Below are positions 24,737-32,979 of a DNA stretch of 64,000 nt, piece after piece. Every line of letters begins with the position of its first letter. Position 1 is the first letter of the stretch. Below the pieces are notes generated by a model, which had not been told where the DNA came from, searched no databases, and was given only the letters and a program-made list of their open reading frames with translations. The stretch is from NCBI RefSeq assembly GCF_036013915.1, contig NZ_CP107899.1, positions 7,034,001 to 7,098,000 of the forward strand, read 5' to 3'. The DNA comes from Streptomyces sp. NBC_00464. GTDB lineage: Bacteria > Actinomycetota > Actinomycetes > Streptomycetales > Streptomycetaceae. The translations under genes were made by a program, and so were the position numbers.

Positions 24737-25693
24737 ATGCCATCGACCACCCGCTCCCGTCGCGTCCTCGCGGCCTCGCTCGCCGGCGTCGCCGCGCTCG
24801 TCCTGTCCGGATGTTCCGACAGCGGCGACGGCGGATCCGGTGACGGCGCCAGCTCCCTGGGGTTCGTCAACGGCGCCAACACCCACTTCCACACCTGTCT
24901 GCTCAAGGCCGTCGAGCAGACGGCCAAGGTGAAGGGGGCGAAGCTGTACTCCGCCAACTCCAAGCAGGACGCGGGCACCGAACTGTCCAACATCGAGGAC
25001 ATGATCGCCCGGAACGTGAGCGCGCTGATCGTGCAGACCGTCAACGTCGACGCGCTCGAAGGTGACATCACCAAGGCGAAGAACGCGGGTATCCCGATCT
25101 ATCTCACCTCGGTCGCCACCGACGACCTCTCCGACATCCTGGGTGCCGCCGTCGTGGACCTCAAGAAGGTCGGCGCCATGGACGCCGGCTGGATCGAGAA
25201 GGACGCTGCCGGAAAGCAGGTGCAGGTCGGCGTGGTCGCCGGTGCGCCAGGTGCCGCATCCGACCTGCTGGTCGGCGGCTTCAAGGCGGCGCTCCCGGCC
25301 ACCGCGAAGGTGGTGGCGAACCAGCCCGGCATGTTCAACCCCGCCAAGGCGCAGGACGTCGCGGAGAACATGATCCAGGCGCATCCCGACCTCGACTACG
25401 CCTTCGTCGCCAACGAGGAGATGGCCTTCGCCGTTCGTAAGGCCTTCGATGCCGCCGGCGCGAAGGACGTCAAGATCGTCTCGGTGAACGGTACGGAGGA
25501 GGGGATCGCCGCCGTCCGGGCCGGCACGCTCTCCGCGACCGTGGCCAACTCGGCCATGACGATCGGCCAGACCGCCGTCGAGAAGACGCTGGCCCTGCTC
25601 GCCGACAAGAAGGGCGACAAGATCAGCAATGTTCCGTTGACTCTTGTCACCAAGGACAACGTGGCGCAAGCTCCTCAATACTGCCCCAAGTAA
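24737..25693 (+). CDS. Sugar-type ABC substrate-binding lipoprotein (paralogue 2)
   Basis: 318-residue lipoprotein with lipobox VLSGC at about residues 22-26 and the same type-I binding fold as the product at 19933: LGFVNGANTHFHTCLLKAVE, SALIVQTVNVDALEGDITKA, GVVAGAPGAASDLLVGGF, VANEEMAFAVRKAFDAAG. It is the last gene of the CMD-ATPase-permease operon. Unlike the divergent paralogue, it is charged and Lys-rich on the surface. The ligand could be a sugar, polyol or aromatic glycoside fragment; the downstream enzymes favour an aromatic-derived substrate, but this is inference. Confidence 0.92.
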   Translation: MPSTTRSRRVLAASLAGVAALVLSGCSDSGDGGSGDGASSLGFVNGANTHFHTCLLKAVEQTAKVKGAKLYSANSKQDAGTELSNIEDMIARNVSALIVQTVNVDALEGDITKAKNAGIPIYLTSVATDDLSDILGAAVVDLKKVGAMDAGWIEKDAAGKQVQVGVVAGAPGAASDLLVGGFKAALPATAKVVANQPGMFNPAKAQDVAENMIQAHPDLDYAFVANEEMAFAVRKAFDAAGAKDVKIVSVNGTEEGIAAVRAGTLSATVANSAMTIGQTAVEKTLALLADKKGDKISNVPLTLVTKDNVAQAPQYCPK

Positions 25694-25770
25694 CCCGGAC
25701 GGGCCGGTTTCCGGTGCCCACGCTGCGGCTCGGTCACAGCAAACGCCCGTACCCTCGCCGCACCACCACC

Positions 25771-25855
25771 CCGGCCGCGCGGCCGGCGGCAGCGGCAACA
25801 CCCGCCCTTACGCCGGCCGCGCGGCCGGCGGCAGCGGCAACACCCGCCCTTACGC
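25771..25855. repeat. Perfect 42-bp tandem duplication with nested palindromes
   Basis: Two identical 42-bp units (25771-25812 and 25813-25854, plus one further matching base). Each unit begins with the perfect 16-bp palindrome CCGGCCGCGCGGCCGG. A third GC palindrome (GGCCCCGGGGCC) follows at about 25878-25889. The block lies between the binding-protein stop and the lysR start, so it may terminate the transporter operon. The unit length is a multiple of three, but no coding role is evident. Confidence 0.8.
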
Positions 25856-25901
25856 ACGACCGGCCCCGGGTCCACCGGCCCCGGGGCCGTCCGGAGGATC
25901 C

Positions 25902-26819
25902 ATGGACCGCCTGCTCGTCATGCACAGCTTCGTCACCGTCGCCCAGACCGGCAGTTTCAACGGTGCCGCCAAGAAACTGGGTTCCTCGGGATCCTTGGTG
26001 TCACGGCATGTGGCGGAGCTGGAGCGACAGGTGGGCGTACGCCTCGTCCATCGCACCGCGCGCTCGGTGAGCCTGACCGAGCAGGGCCAGAGATACGCCG
26101 AATTCTGCATACGCATTCTCGGGGAGATAGAGACAGAGGACGCCTCGATCGCCCATCTTCACGACCGCCCCGAAGGGGCGCTGAGCATCAGCTGTCCGAA
26201 ATGGATAGGCAGTCTCGATCTGGGTGACGCCATCGCGGCCTTCTCCGCGGCGCATCCGAAGATTCAGGTGCGCTTCGAACTCGGCGGAATGTCCGACCGT
26301 ACCTATGACTTCCTGGAGGGCGGCTTCGATGTCGCGTTCCACACCCGGGACCTGCGCGACTCCGGCGTACGCCTCAAGAAGATCGCCTCGCTGCCCTTCA
26401 TGCTGTGTGCCGCCCCCTCGTACCTGAAGCGGCACGGGGCTCTGACCGAACCCAACGGCGTCGCCTCCCATGACTGCCTGGTGCACGTCAATGACCCGGT
26501 CTGGCGCATCGGCCACGGACACGCCTCCACGCTGCACAAGATCCGTAACGTGGCGTTCTCGTCCAACTCCTACATCGCGTTGCAGAAGGCCGCCGTCCAC
26601 GGCCGCGGTATCGGTCTGCTTCCGCAGCGGTCGGCCTACGACGACCTGCTGTCCGGGGCGCTGGAGGTCCTCCTTCCCGAACGGGGCGTCCCCGACCGCC
26701 CGCTCTTCGCCATCTACGGACCCGGCCCGTCCACTCCCCGTAAAGTCGGCGTATTCCTTGAATTCCTTACCGAATGGTTTTCCAAGAACCCCATTCCCAG
26801 GATTCCCGAAAGCGTCTGA
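25902..26819 (+). CDS. LysR-family regulator of the catabolic block
   Basis: 305-residue LysR-type regulator. The HTH lies at residues about 1-60 (MDRLLVMHSFVTVAQTGSFN, then AAKKLGSSGSLVSRHVAELE). The effector domain starts GALSISCPKWIGSL. It has GGAGGA before the ATG and sits in the middle of the block, between the importer and the dioxygenase operon. It is the best candidate to bind the repeated GCA-R-Y-N5-M-TTGC sites. Its subgroup resembles the CrgA/AaeR-like LysR proteins. Upstream in-frame codons cross the tandem repeat and were rejected. Confidence 0.9.
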   Translation: MDRLLVMHSFVTVAQTGSFNGAAKKLGSSGSLVSRHVAELERQVGVRLVHRTARSVSLTEQGQRYAEFCIRILGEIETEDASIAHLHDRPEGALSISCPKWIGSLDLGDAIAAFSAAHPKIQVRFELGGMSDRTYDFLEGGFDVAFHTRDLRDSGVRLKKIASLPFMLCAAPSYLKRHGALTEPNGVASHDCLVHVNDPVWRIGHGHASTLHKIRNVAFSSNSYIALQKAAVHGRGIGLLPQRSAYDDLLSGALEVLLPERGVPDRPLFAIYGPGPSTPRKVGVFLEFLTEWFSKNPIPRIPESV

Positions 26820-26838
26820 GCGGTAGGCCGCACCCCGC

Positions 26839-26853
26839 GCAATCAAGGATTGC
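26839..26853. promoter_or_regulatory. LysR-style site 2 (GCAAT-N5-ATTGC)
   Basis: Perfect dyad GCAAT-CAAGG-ATTGC, extended by one more pair (C...G) on each side. It lies 20 bp after the lysR stop and 105 bp upstream of the dioxygenase start. It is the most symmetric member of the shared motif set. Confidence 0.6.
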
Positions 26854-26958
26854 GGAGCCTGCACCGCAGGACCGTTGAGGTGTGCGGCCGGCAAATCTAG
26901 GATCGCCGGGAACGGTGACCGGTCCGCATGCGGCGACATCATCTGAAGTGAGGAATCC

Positions 26959-27879
26959 ATGGGGATCCAGCGAATCGAATCGGTCACCTACAGCGTCGAG
27001 GTACTCGAGGAGTCTGTGCGGTTCTTCGAAGACTTCGGCCTCTTCCTGGTCGAACGGACCGAAGAGCACGCGGTGTTCGAGACCCTCGCCGGGCAGACCC
27101 TCCACCTGGACACCTGCCCCGGACCGATGCTCCCGGCGCCCGTCGAGGACGGCCCCACCCTCCGCGAGGTGGTGTGGGGCGTCGACACGGCCGAGGAACT
27201 GGAACGGATCGTGGAAGCGGTGCGGCGCGACCACCCCGTCCGCACGAGCGCCGACGGAGTCCACCGAACCGTCGATGTGACCGGCTTCGGGGTGGGCCTC
27301 ACCCTCGCCCGGCCCAGGCCCCTGCCGGCCCGCTCCCGGACCGCCAACGTCTCCGGCGACATCACCCGCTGGAACGCGCCCCTGGGAACGGTCGGACAGG
27401 TCCGGCCGCTGCGGATGTGCCACGTCGCCCTCAACATCGCCAAGGAGGGCCGGGAGGAGGCCGTCGCCTTCTACACCGGCCTGCTCGGCTTCCGGCCGAC
27501 CGATGTCGTCGAGCCCATGGGCGTGTTCATGCAGGCGCCCGGCGACGACGACCAGCACACCTTCCTGCTGTGCCACCGACCCGACCGGGCGGGCGTCAAC
27601 CACATCGCGTACGAGGTCCCAGGCTTCGACGACGTAGTCGAAGGCGGCAACCACATGATCGAGCGCGGCTGGCGGGAGGCCCGGAAACTGGGCCGGCACA
27701 CCATCGGCTCCAACGTCTTCCGCTTTCTGCACGCCCCGTGCGGCGGCCGTGTGGAGTACGCCTGCGACATGGACCGGGTCGACGACACCTTCGAGACCCG
27801 CGTCCACGCGACCGCGCCGCCGCACACCATCTGGGCGCTGCGCTCCAACCGGGACGCCCAGGACGCCCCGGCCTCCTGA
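26959..27879 (+). CDS. Extradiol ring-cleavage dioxygenase (VOC/type I)
   Basis: 306-residue two-domain vicinal-oxygen-chelate enzyme predicted to cleave a catechol next to its hydroxyls using Fe(II) or Mn(II). The C-terminal domain holds the 2-His-1-Glu site: His155 (RMCHVALN), His215 (VNHIAYEV) and Glu266 (RVEYACDM), plus His200 (DDDQHTF). These match, nearly number for number, the ligands and acid-base His of homoprotocatechuate 2,3-dioxygenase from Brevibacterium as I recall them. It is the first gene of an operon with dehydrogenase, FAH and hydrolase genes, consistent with meta-cleavage. The true substrate is unknown. Confidence 0.88.
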   Translation: MGIQRIESVTYSVEVLEESVRFFEDFGLFLVERTEEHAVFETLAGQTLHLDTCPGPMLPAPVEDGPTLREVVWGVDTAEELERIVEAVRRDHPVRTSADGVHRTVDVTGFGVGLTLARPRPLPARSRTANVSGDITRWNAPLGTVGQVRPLRMCHVALNIAKEGREEAVAFYTGLLGFRPTDVVEPMGVFMQAPGDDDQHTFLLCHRPDRAGVNHIAYEVPGFDDVVEGGNHMIERGWREARKLGRHTIGSNVFRFLHAPCGGRVEYACDMDRVDDTFETRVHATAPPHTIWALRSNRDAQDAPAS

Positions 27880-27917
27880 ACCGACACCTCCCCGTTCCCC
27901 CGAGAGGGCACCCACCC

Positions 27918-29366
27918 ATGACCACCGACCACGGCTACCCGCCCGTCCGCATGTTCATAGCGGGCGAGTGGTGCCAGGGCAGCACCGGACAGACGTCCCC
28001 CGTCGTCAACCCCGCCACCGAGCAGGTCATCGGCGAGGTGCCGCTGGCCACCCCCGCGGACCTGGACCGCGCCGCCGAGGCCGCCGCCGACGGCTTCGAG
28101 GTCTGGCGCAACACGCCGATCGCCCGCCGCACCACGATCCTGCACGCCGCGGCCGACCTGGCCACGGAGCGCGCCGAGGCGATCGGCCGCATCATGACCG
28201 TGGAGCAGGGAAAACCGCTCGCCGAAGCAGCCGGGGAGGTCCGCAGGGTCGCCGACTCGCTCCGCTGGCACGCCGACGACGCCCGCCGCGCCTACGGCCG
28301 CATCATCCCCGCCGCCCCCGGCACCCTGCTCACGGTGCGCCGCGAGCCCATCGGTCCGGTCGCCGCCTTCGTCCCGTGGAACTTCCCGGCCGGCTCACCG
28401 ATGCGCAAGATCTCCGCCGCACTCGCCGCCGGCTGCTCCCTCGTCATCAAGGCGTCCGAGGAGACCCCCGGGACGGCCTGCGCCCTGGTGCGCTGCTTCG
28501 AGGACGCAGGTGTTCCGGCGGGGGCCCTCAACCTCGTCTTCGGCGAGCCCGCGGAGGTCTCCTCCCGGCTGATCGCCCACCCGGCCGTCCGGCTGATCGC
28601 CTTCACCGGATCCGTCCCCGTCGGCAAGCTGCTCGCCGCCGACGCCGGTGCGCGGATGAAGCCCTCGCTGATGGAGCTCGGCGGGCACGCCCCGGTCATC
28701 GTCTGCGCCGACACCGATCCCGTTGTCGCCGCCCGCCGTGCGGCCGGCGCGAAGTTCGCCAACGCCGGGCAGGTGTGCACCTCGCCCAGCCGGTTCCTGG
28801 TGCACGAGAGCATCGTCGAGGAGTTCACCGCCGCCTTCGTGAAGGCCGCCGACGCCCACCGCGTCGGCGACGGGCTCGACGCCGCGACCACCATGGGGCC
28901 GCTCGCCAACGAGCGGCGGCTCGCGGCGATGGAACGTCTCACCGCCGACGCCGTGGCCCGCGGCGCGACGGTCCTCATCGGCGGCGAGCGCGTCGAGGGG
29001 CCGGGCTACTTCTACCCGCCCACGGTCCTGACCGACGTCCCCGCCGACGCCCTCGTCATGACCGAGGAGCCTTTCGGCCCGATTGCCCCCCTCGTCTCCT
29101 TCACCGAACTGGACGACGCGCTGGAGCAGGCCAACTCCCTTCCGTACGGACTCGCCGCGTACGGCTTCACCGAGTCCGCGGCCACCGCCGAGCGCCTTGC
29201 GGGCGGGCTCCAGGCGGGCATCGTGTCGATCAACCACTGCGGTGGCTCCGTCCACGAGGCACCCTCCGGCGGAATGAAGGACAGCGGCTACGGGCGCGAG
29301 GGCGGCCCGGAGGGGCTGGACGGCTACCTCGTCACCAAGCGCGTCTCCCACCTGCTGGCCGGCTGA
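27918..29366 (+). CDS. Aldehyde dehydrogenase, semialdehyde type
   Basis: 482-residue NAD(P)-dependent aldehyde dehydrogenase. The coenzyme motif is VAFTGSVPVGKLL-like IAFTGSVPVGKLL, the general-base Glu is in LMELGGHAPV, and the nucleophile Cys is in NAGQVCTSPSRF. EEPFGPIAPL lies near the C-terminus. Coming directly after an extradiol dioxygenase, it probably oxidises the ring-cleavage semialdehyde, as HpcC or DmpC do. The ATG at 27918 yields the usual N-terminus (FIAGEW). It lies 38 bp downstream of the dioxygenase stop. Confidence 0.92.
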   Translation: MTTDHGYPPVRMFIAGEWCQGSTGQTSPVVNPATEQVIGEVPLATPADLDRAAEAAADGFEVWRNTPIARRTTILHAAADLATERAEAIGRIMTVEQGKPLAEAAGEVRRVADSLRWHADDARRAYGRIIPAAPGTLLTVRREPIGPVAAFVPWNFPAGSPMRKISAALAAGCSLVIKASEETPGTACALVRCFEDAGVPAGALNLVFGEPAEVSSRLIAHPAVRLIAFTGSVPVGKLLAADAGARMKPSLMELGGHAPVIVCADTDPVVAARRAAGAKFANAGQVCTSPSRFLVHESIVEEFTAAFVKAADAHRVGDGLDAATTMGPLANERRLAAMERLTADAVARGATVLIGGERVEGPGYFYPPTVLTDVPADALVMTEEPFGPIAPLVSFTELDDALEQANSLPYGLAAYGFTESAATAERLAGGLQAGIVSINHCGGSVHEAPSGGMKDSGYGREGGPEGLDGYLVTKRVSHLLAG

Positions 29367-29371
29367 ACACC

Positions 29372-30160
29372 ATGCGATACACGCGTGTCGCGGCCGGCGG
29401 AATGGCGGTGTGGGGCCGCGTCCACGACGAGCACATCGAGCTGCTGTCCGAGTCACCGCTGGACGGCCGGCCCACCGTCATCGGGACCGTGGCGCAGTCC
29501 GAGGCCGTGTGGCTGCCGCCCGTCGTCCCGCCCGTCTTCTACGCCGTCGGACTCAACTACACCCGCCACATCGAACACGCCCGCGCGCTCGGCAACACCG
29601 CAGCGGTCATGCCCGAGCGGCCGGAGATCGGCTACCGCGCCAACAACGCCCTGACCGGACACCTCTCGCCCATCGTGAAGCCGCGCGAGGTGACCGGCAG
29701 GTTCGAGGCCGAGCCCGAACTGGTCGCCGTCATCGGCCGCACCCTGAGGCACGCCACGTACGAGCAGGCGAGGGAAGCGGTGTTCGGCTGGACGATCGGC
29801 AACGACGTCAGCGCCCGCACCTGGCAGCACGAGGACCGCACCTTCTGGCGCAGCAAGAACGCCGACTCCTTCAAACCGATGGGGCCGTGGATCGAGACGG
29901 ACGTGGACGCACTCGCCCAGACGACGACCCTGCGGGTCGACGGCCAGGTGCGCGCCTCCTTCCCGACAGGCGGAATGGTGTTCGACCCGTACGAGTACAT
30001 CGTCGAGATGACCCGCTACCTCACCCTGCAGCCCGGCGACGTCCTGTGGATGGGCGCCGAGTCCACCTGCGGACTGGAACCGGGCAACACGGTCGAGGTC
30101 GAGATCAGCGGCATCGGCGTCCTGGCCAACCCCGTGCACGAGGAGCCGCCCCGATGCTGA
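29372..30160 (+). CDS. Fumarylacetoacetate-hydrolase (FAH) family enzyme
   Basis: 262-residue FAH-fold protein: VFYAVGLNYTRHIEHA at the start of the catalytic domain, metal-binding EAEPELVAVIG (ExE), and FGWTIGNDVSART. Then come DSFKPMGPW and WMGAESTCGLEPG near the C-terminus. Family members include hydratases, decarboxylases and C-C hydrolases such as HpcE/HpcG. It starts only 5 bp after the aldehyde dehydrogenase stop, so it likely acts on the dienoate made by the preceding steps. Confidence 0.9.
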   Translation: MRYTRVAAGGMAVWGRVHDEHIELLSESPLDGRPTVIGTVAQSEAVWLPPVVPPVFYAVGLNYTRHIEHARALGNTAAVMPERPEIGYRANNALTGHLSPIVKPREVTGRFEAEPELVAVIGRTLRHATYEQAREAVFGWTIGNDVSARTWQHEDRTFWRSKNADSFKPMGPWIETDVDALAQTTTLRVDGQVRASFPTGGMVFDPYEYIVEMTRYLTLQPGDVLWMGAESTCGLEPGNTVEVEISGIGVLANPVHEEPPRC

Positions 30161-30194
30161 GCCGCCGCGAGCAGCCACCGAAAGGAAACGAGCC

Positions 30195-30566
30195 ATGAGC
30201 AGGGAACCCCGCTACATCCATCACGTCAACTTCCCCACCACCGACCCCGACCGGACCGCCGAGTGGTACGCCAAGGTCTTCGGGATGAAGCGCATCATGC
30301 CCAAGTCCAACACCCGTGTGGTGCTGATGACCCGGGGCAACTTCGACCTGCACTTCACCCCGGTCGAGGAGATGGAACGGATGGCGCCGTACCACTTCGC
30401 CGTCGAGGTCGACGACTGGGACGACTTCATGGCGCACCTGAAGGAACTGGGCATCCGGCACACCCGCCCGATCGAACGCCCGGAGAACCAGTCCAAGTTC
30501 TGCTACATCCACGACCCCGACCACACCATGATCGAGCTGGTCTTCCACGGCAGGCGCCCCAACTGA
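30195..30566 (+). CDS. Small VOC-family (glyoxalase-like) protein
   Basis: 123-residue single VOC protein beginning YIHHVNFPTTDPDRTAEWYA, with further metal-ligand candidates in PYHFAVEVDDWDD and at the end DHTMIELVFHG. It could be a second metal-dependent isomerase or dioxygenase, or a glyoxalase-type enzyme. It is preceded by AAAGGAAA and spaced 34 bp from the FAH gene in the same operon. Its partner role in the pathway is unknown. Confidence 0.88.
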   Translation: MSREPRYIHHVNFPTTDPDRTAEWYAKVFGMKRIMPKSNTRVVLMTRGNFDLHFTPVEEMERMAPYHFAVEVDDWDDFMAHLKELGIRHTRPIERPENQSKFCYIHDPDHTMIELVFHGRRPN

Positions 30567-30590
30567 CCGGTTCTTGCGAGGAGATGTTCC

Positions 30591-31376
30591 ATGCCCTACG
30601 CCGATTCCGACGGCACCTCCATCTACTACGAACGCCATGGCAGCGGTCCCGCGATCCTCTTCGTGCACGGATCGGGCGGGCACCACGCCGCCTGGTGGCA
30701 GCAGGTCGCCGCACTCCGTGCGGAGTTCACCGTCGTCACCGTGGACCTGCGCGGTTTCGGCAGGTCCGACTCGTCCATGCCGGAGTTCGACGGACAGGAC
30801 TTCCCCGGCGACGTCGTCGCCGTCCTGGACGCCGAGCAGCTGACCGATGTCATGGTCGTCGGCCAGTCCATCGGCTCCGTCGCCGCACTGCGCGCCGCCC
30901 TGCTGCGCCCCGACCGGGTCTCCGCCGCCGTCCTCGGCCACTCCCTGGGCGGCATCAGCCACCCGGAACTCACCGAACTGGCCGCCGCCGACCGCGCCGA
31001 GGCCGTCAAGCTGCCCGTCATCGACCGGCTGCTCACGAAGCGGTTCCAGCAGGAACGGGCCGACCTCACCTTTCTGTTCCAGCAGATGGGCACGTTCAAC
31101 GTCGCCAAGATGGCTGACCTGCGCAACCTTGACACCGACGGTCCGAGCCTGGACGACATCCGGGACTCGGGTGTGAAGGTCGCCTTCCTGGCCGGCGAGA
31201 AGGACGCGGTCCTCAGCGAGAAGACCGTCACCCGCGCCCACGAACTGCTCCTGGGCTCCCATCTGGAGATCGTCCCCGGCGCCCCGCACTCCATGTACTG
31301 GGAGGTGCCCGCGCAGTACAACGCGGCCGTCGCCCACCTGCGCCGCACTCTCACCGCACCGAAGGAAGCAGCATGA
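30591..31376 (+). CDS. Alpha/beta hydrolase (meta-cleavage hydrolase-like)
   Basis: 261-residue alpha/beta-hydrolase. The oxyanion motif is FVHGSGGHHAAWW, and the nucleophile Ser is in VVGQSIGSVAA (GxSxG, near residue 91). The Asp is in LAGEKDAVLSE and the His in PGAPHSMYWE. Size and order resemble DmpD/XylF-type hydrolases that split 2-hydroxymuconate semialdehydes, offering a branch parallel to the dehydrogenase. Its last codons (PKEAA, stop) lie in the first copy of a duplicated 16-bp segment. Confidence 0.9.
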   Translation: MPYADSDGTSIYYERHGSGPAILFVHGSGGHHAAWWQQVAALRAEFTVVTVDLRGFGRSDSSMPEFDGQDFPGDVVAVLDAEQLTDVMVVGQSIGSVAALRAALLRPDRVSAAVLGHSLGGISHPELTELAAADRAEAVKLPVIDRLLTKRFQQERADLTFLFQQMGTFNVAKMADLRNLDTDGPSLDDIRDSGVKVAFLAGEKDAVLSEKTVTRAHELLLGSHLEIVPGAPHSMYWEVPAQYNAAVAHLRRTLTAPKEAA

Positions 31377-31399
31377 CCAGCTCGAAGGAAGCAGCATGA
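31361..31399 (+). repeat. Duplicated ribosome-binding/start segment creating an 8-codon ORF
   Basis: GAAGGAAGCAGCATGA occurs at 31361-31376 and again at 31384-31399 (23-bp period). The first copy ends the hydrolase gene and supplies an ATG at 31373 that opens a mini-ORF (MTSSKEAA, stop). Its TGA overlaps the ATG of the GlcG/HbpS-like gene at 31396. The result is a stop-start coupled chain of three reading frames. Confidence 0.8.
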
Positions 31400-31863
31400 G
31401 CAGCCTCACGCTCGACGCCGCCGACGCGATCGCCGACGCCGTCATCGAGCGCGCCCAGGCGCTGGGCAAGGCCGTGAGCGTCGCCGTCGTGGACGCCGGC
31501 GGGTTCCCGGTCAGCATCCGCCGCTCGGACGGCGCCCGGCCGCTCACCCCCGACATCGCGCGGGCCAAGGCGTACACCGCGGCCGTGATGCAGCGGCCCG
31601 GCAAGATGCTGAAGAAGTGGCAGGAGAGCCAGCCCGTCTTCTTCTCCCAGCTCTCCCAGCTCCCCGGCGCCGCCATGCCGATCATGGCCGCCGACGGCAG
31701 CGTCACCGTCAAGAAGGACGGCGTGATCATCGGCGGCCTCGGCGTCGCAGGCGGCACCGCCGACGAGGACCAGCAGATCGCCGACGAGATCCTCGAATCC
31801 CTCGGCTACGAGCTGGAGTTCCCCGCCTGGGGCGTCCCCGGCAAGTCCACCGGTAAGGAGTGA
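31396..31863 (+). CDS. GlcG/HbpS-like (DUF336) protein
   Basis: 155-residue protein of the GlcG/HbpS fold: AIADAVIERAQALGKAVSVA, VVDAGGFPVS, RAKAYTAAVMQRP and the closing IIGGLGVAGGTADEDQQIAD, all hallmarks. No signal peptide is seen, so unlike secreted haem-binding HbpS it is probably cytoplasmic. GlcG-like members accompany many catabolic operons with unclear function, perhaps as small isomerase-like or ligand-binding proteins. It is coupled upstream through the mini-ORF and lies 3 bp from the MetE-like gene. Confidence 0.85.
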   Translation: MSSLTLDAADAIADAVIERAQALGKAVSVAVVDAGGFPVSIRRSDGARPLTPDIARAKAYTAAVMQRPGKMLKKWQESQPVFFSQLSQLPGAAMPIMAADGSVTVKKDGVIIGGLGVAGGTADEDQQIADEILESLGYELEFPAWGVPGKSTGKE

Positions 31864-31866
31864 GTC

Positions 31867-32919
31867 ATGGCGGATACGTTCAACTACCGCATCGACCACC
31901 ACGGCAGCCTGGTCCGCCCCGCGGCCCTGCTGACCGCCCGCGCGCAGTACGCACGGGGTGAGACCGGGGCCGACGTGCTCCAGGAGGCCGAACGCACCGC
32001 GGTCGAGGAAGCGGTGACGTTCCAGCGCAGGCTGCGCACCACCGTGGTCACCGACGGCGACCTCCCCCGCGAGGACTTCCGCAGCGCCGTGCTCGACCAT
32101 GTCTCCGGATTCCGGCGTACCGGCGAGGAGACCGACGGCCTGGCCCACTGGGTGGCGGAGACCCTTCCGAAGGCCGACGGTCCGCTGGTGGCCGACGGGG
32201 TGGCACGGTTCGCCGGACTGACGGTGATCGCGCCCAAGGTGTCCCTGCCCTCGCCGGCCTACCTCGCCGCGACGTGCTTCGACCCGGACCTCGCCGGCTC
32301 CGGCGGTCCCGCGTCGGCCCGGGAGCTCGGCGAGGCGCTGGCCGAGATCATCCATCGGGAGATCGAGCTGCTGGTCGCCCGTGGGGTGAAGCTCGTCCAG
32401 CTCAACAACCCGCTCCTGCTCGCCCACACCGCGACCGGGGCCGCCGCACCCACCGCGCTCTCCTTCGAGGACGCGCTGGCCGTGGACGCCCTGGCGGTAC
32501 GCCTGGACACGCGCCCCGAAGGCGTCCGGGTGGGCCTCTGCCCCGGCTGGTCGGCGCCCCCACAGGTGGACCGGGCCGCGGCCGAAGGGCTCTTCGAGGC
32601 TGTCCCGGCAGACCGCTGGGTGCTGCCGTTCGACCAGGGCACGGCGGCCGAGCTCGACCTGCTGGCAGCCCTGCCCGAGGACCGGGACGCCTGTCTGGGC
32701 GTCGTCGACCCCCGGGTCGCCGAGGTCGAGGAGCTGGACGCGGTGCTGACGCGCATCGACGCCGCTGCCGAGGTCAAGGACCTTGAGGACATGGCCCTTT
32801 CACCCTCCCGCGGCTTCGCCGACACCGCCGGCCGGCCGCTGCTGACCACGGAGGAGCAGCGCCGCAAACTGGTCCTGGTCGAGACGCTGGCCCGCTACTG
32901 CTGGGGCAACGAGTTCTGA
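31867..32919 (+). CDS. MetE-like (cobalamin-independent methionine-synthase family) protein
   Basis: 350-residue protein resembling the C-terminal catalytic barrel of MetE and the YxjG/YxjH group: GSLVRPAALLTARAQYARGE at the N-terminus, VVTDGDLPREDF, LVARGVKLVQLNNPLLL, and the closing RYCWGNEF with a Cys in the position of the last zinc ligand. It lacks the N-terminal folate half of MetE, so a different methyl donor or acceptor is likely. In a ring-cleavage operon it could remove or transfer a methyl group from a methoxylated substrate, but that is conjecture. Confidence 0.82.
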   Translation: MADTFNYRIDHHGSLVRPAALLTARAQYARGETGADVLQEAERTAVEEAVTFQRRLRTTVVTDGDLPREDFRSAVLDHVSGFRRTGEETDGLAHWVAETLPKADGPLVADGVARFAGLTVIAPKVSLPSPAYLAATCFDPDLAGSGGPASARELGEALAEIIHREIELLVARGVKLVQLNNPLLLAHTATGAAAPTALSFEDALAVDALAVRLDTRPEGVRVGLCPGWSAPPQVDRAAAEGLFEAVPADRWVLPFDQGTAAELDLLAALPEDRDACLGVVDPRVAEVEELDAVLTRIDAAAEVKDLEDMALSPSRGFADTAGRPLLTTEEQRRKLVLVETLARYCWGNEF

Positions 32920-32928
32920 CCCGCACGC

Positions 32929-32968
32929 GGGACGGCCGGGAAGCACCGTGGTGCTCCCCGGCCGTCCC
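32929..32968. terminator. Bidirectional terminator at convergent MetE-like and ABM genes
   Basis: 12-bp stem (GGGACGGCCGGG, CCCGGCCGTCCC), one mismatch, then six more pairs (AGCACC/GGTGCT) and a tiny loop, lying exactly between two convergent stops. Confidence 0.85.
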
Positions 32969-32979
32969 GGAACCGTCCC

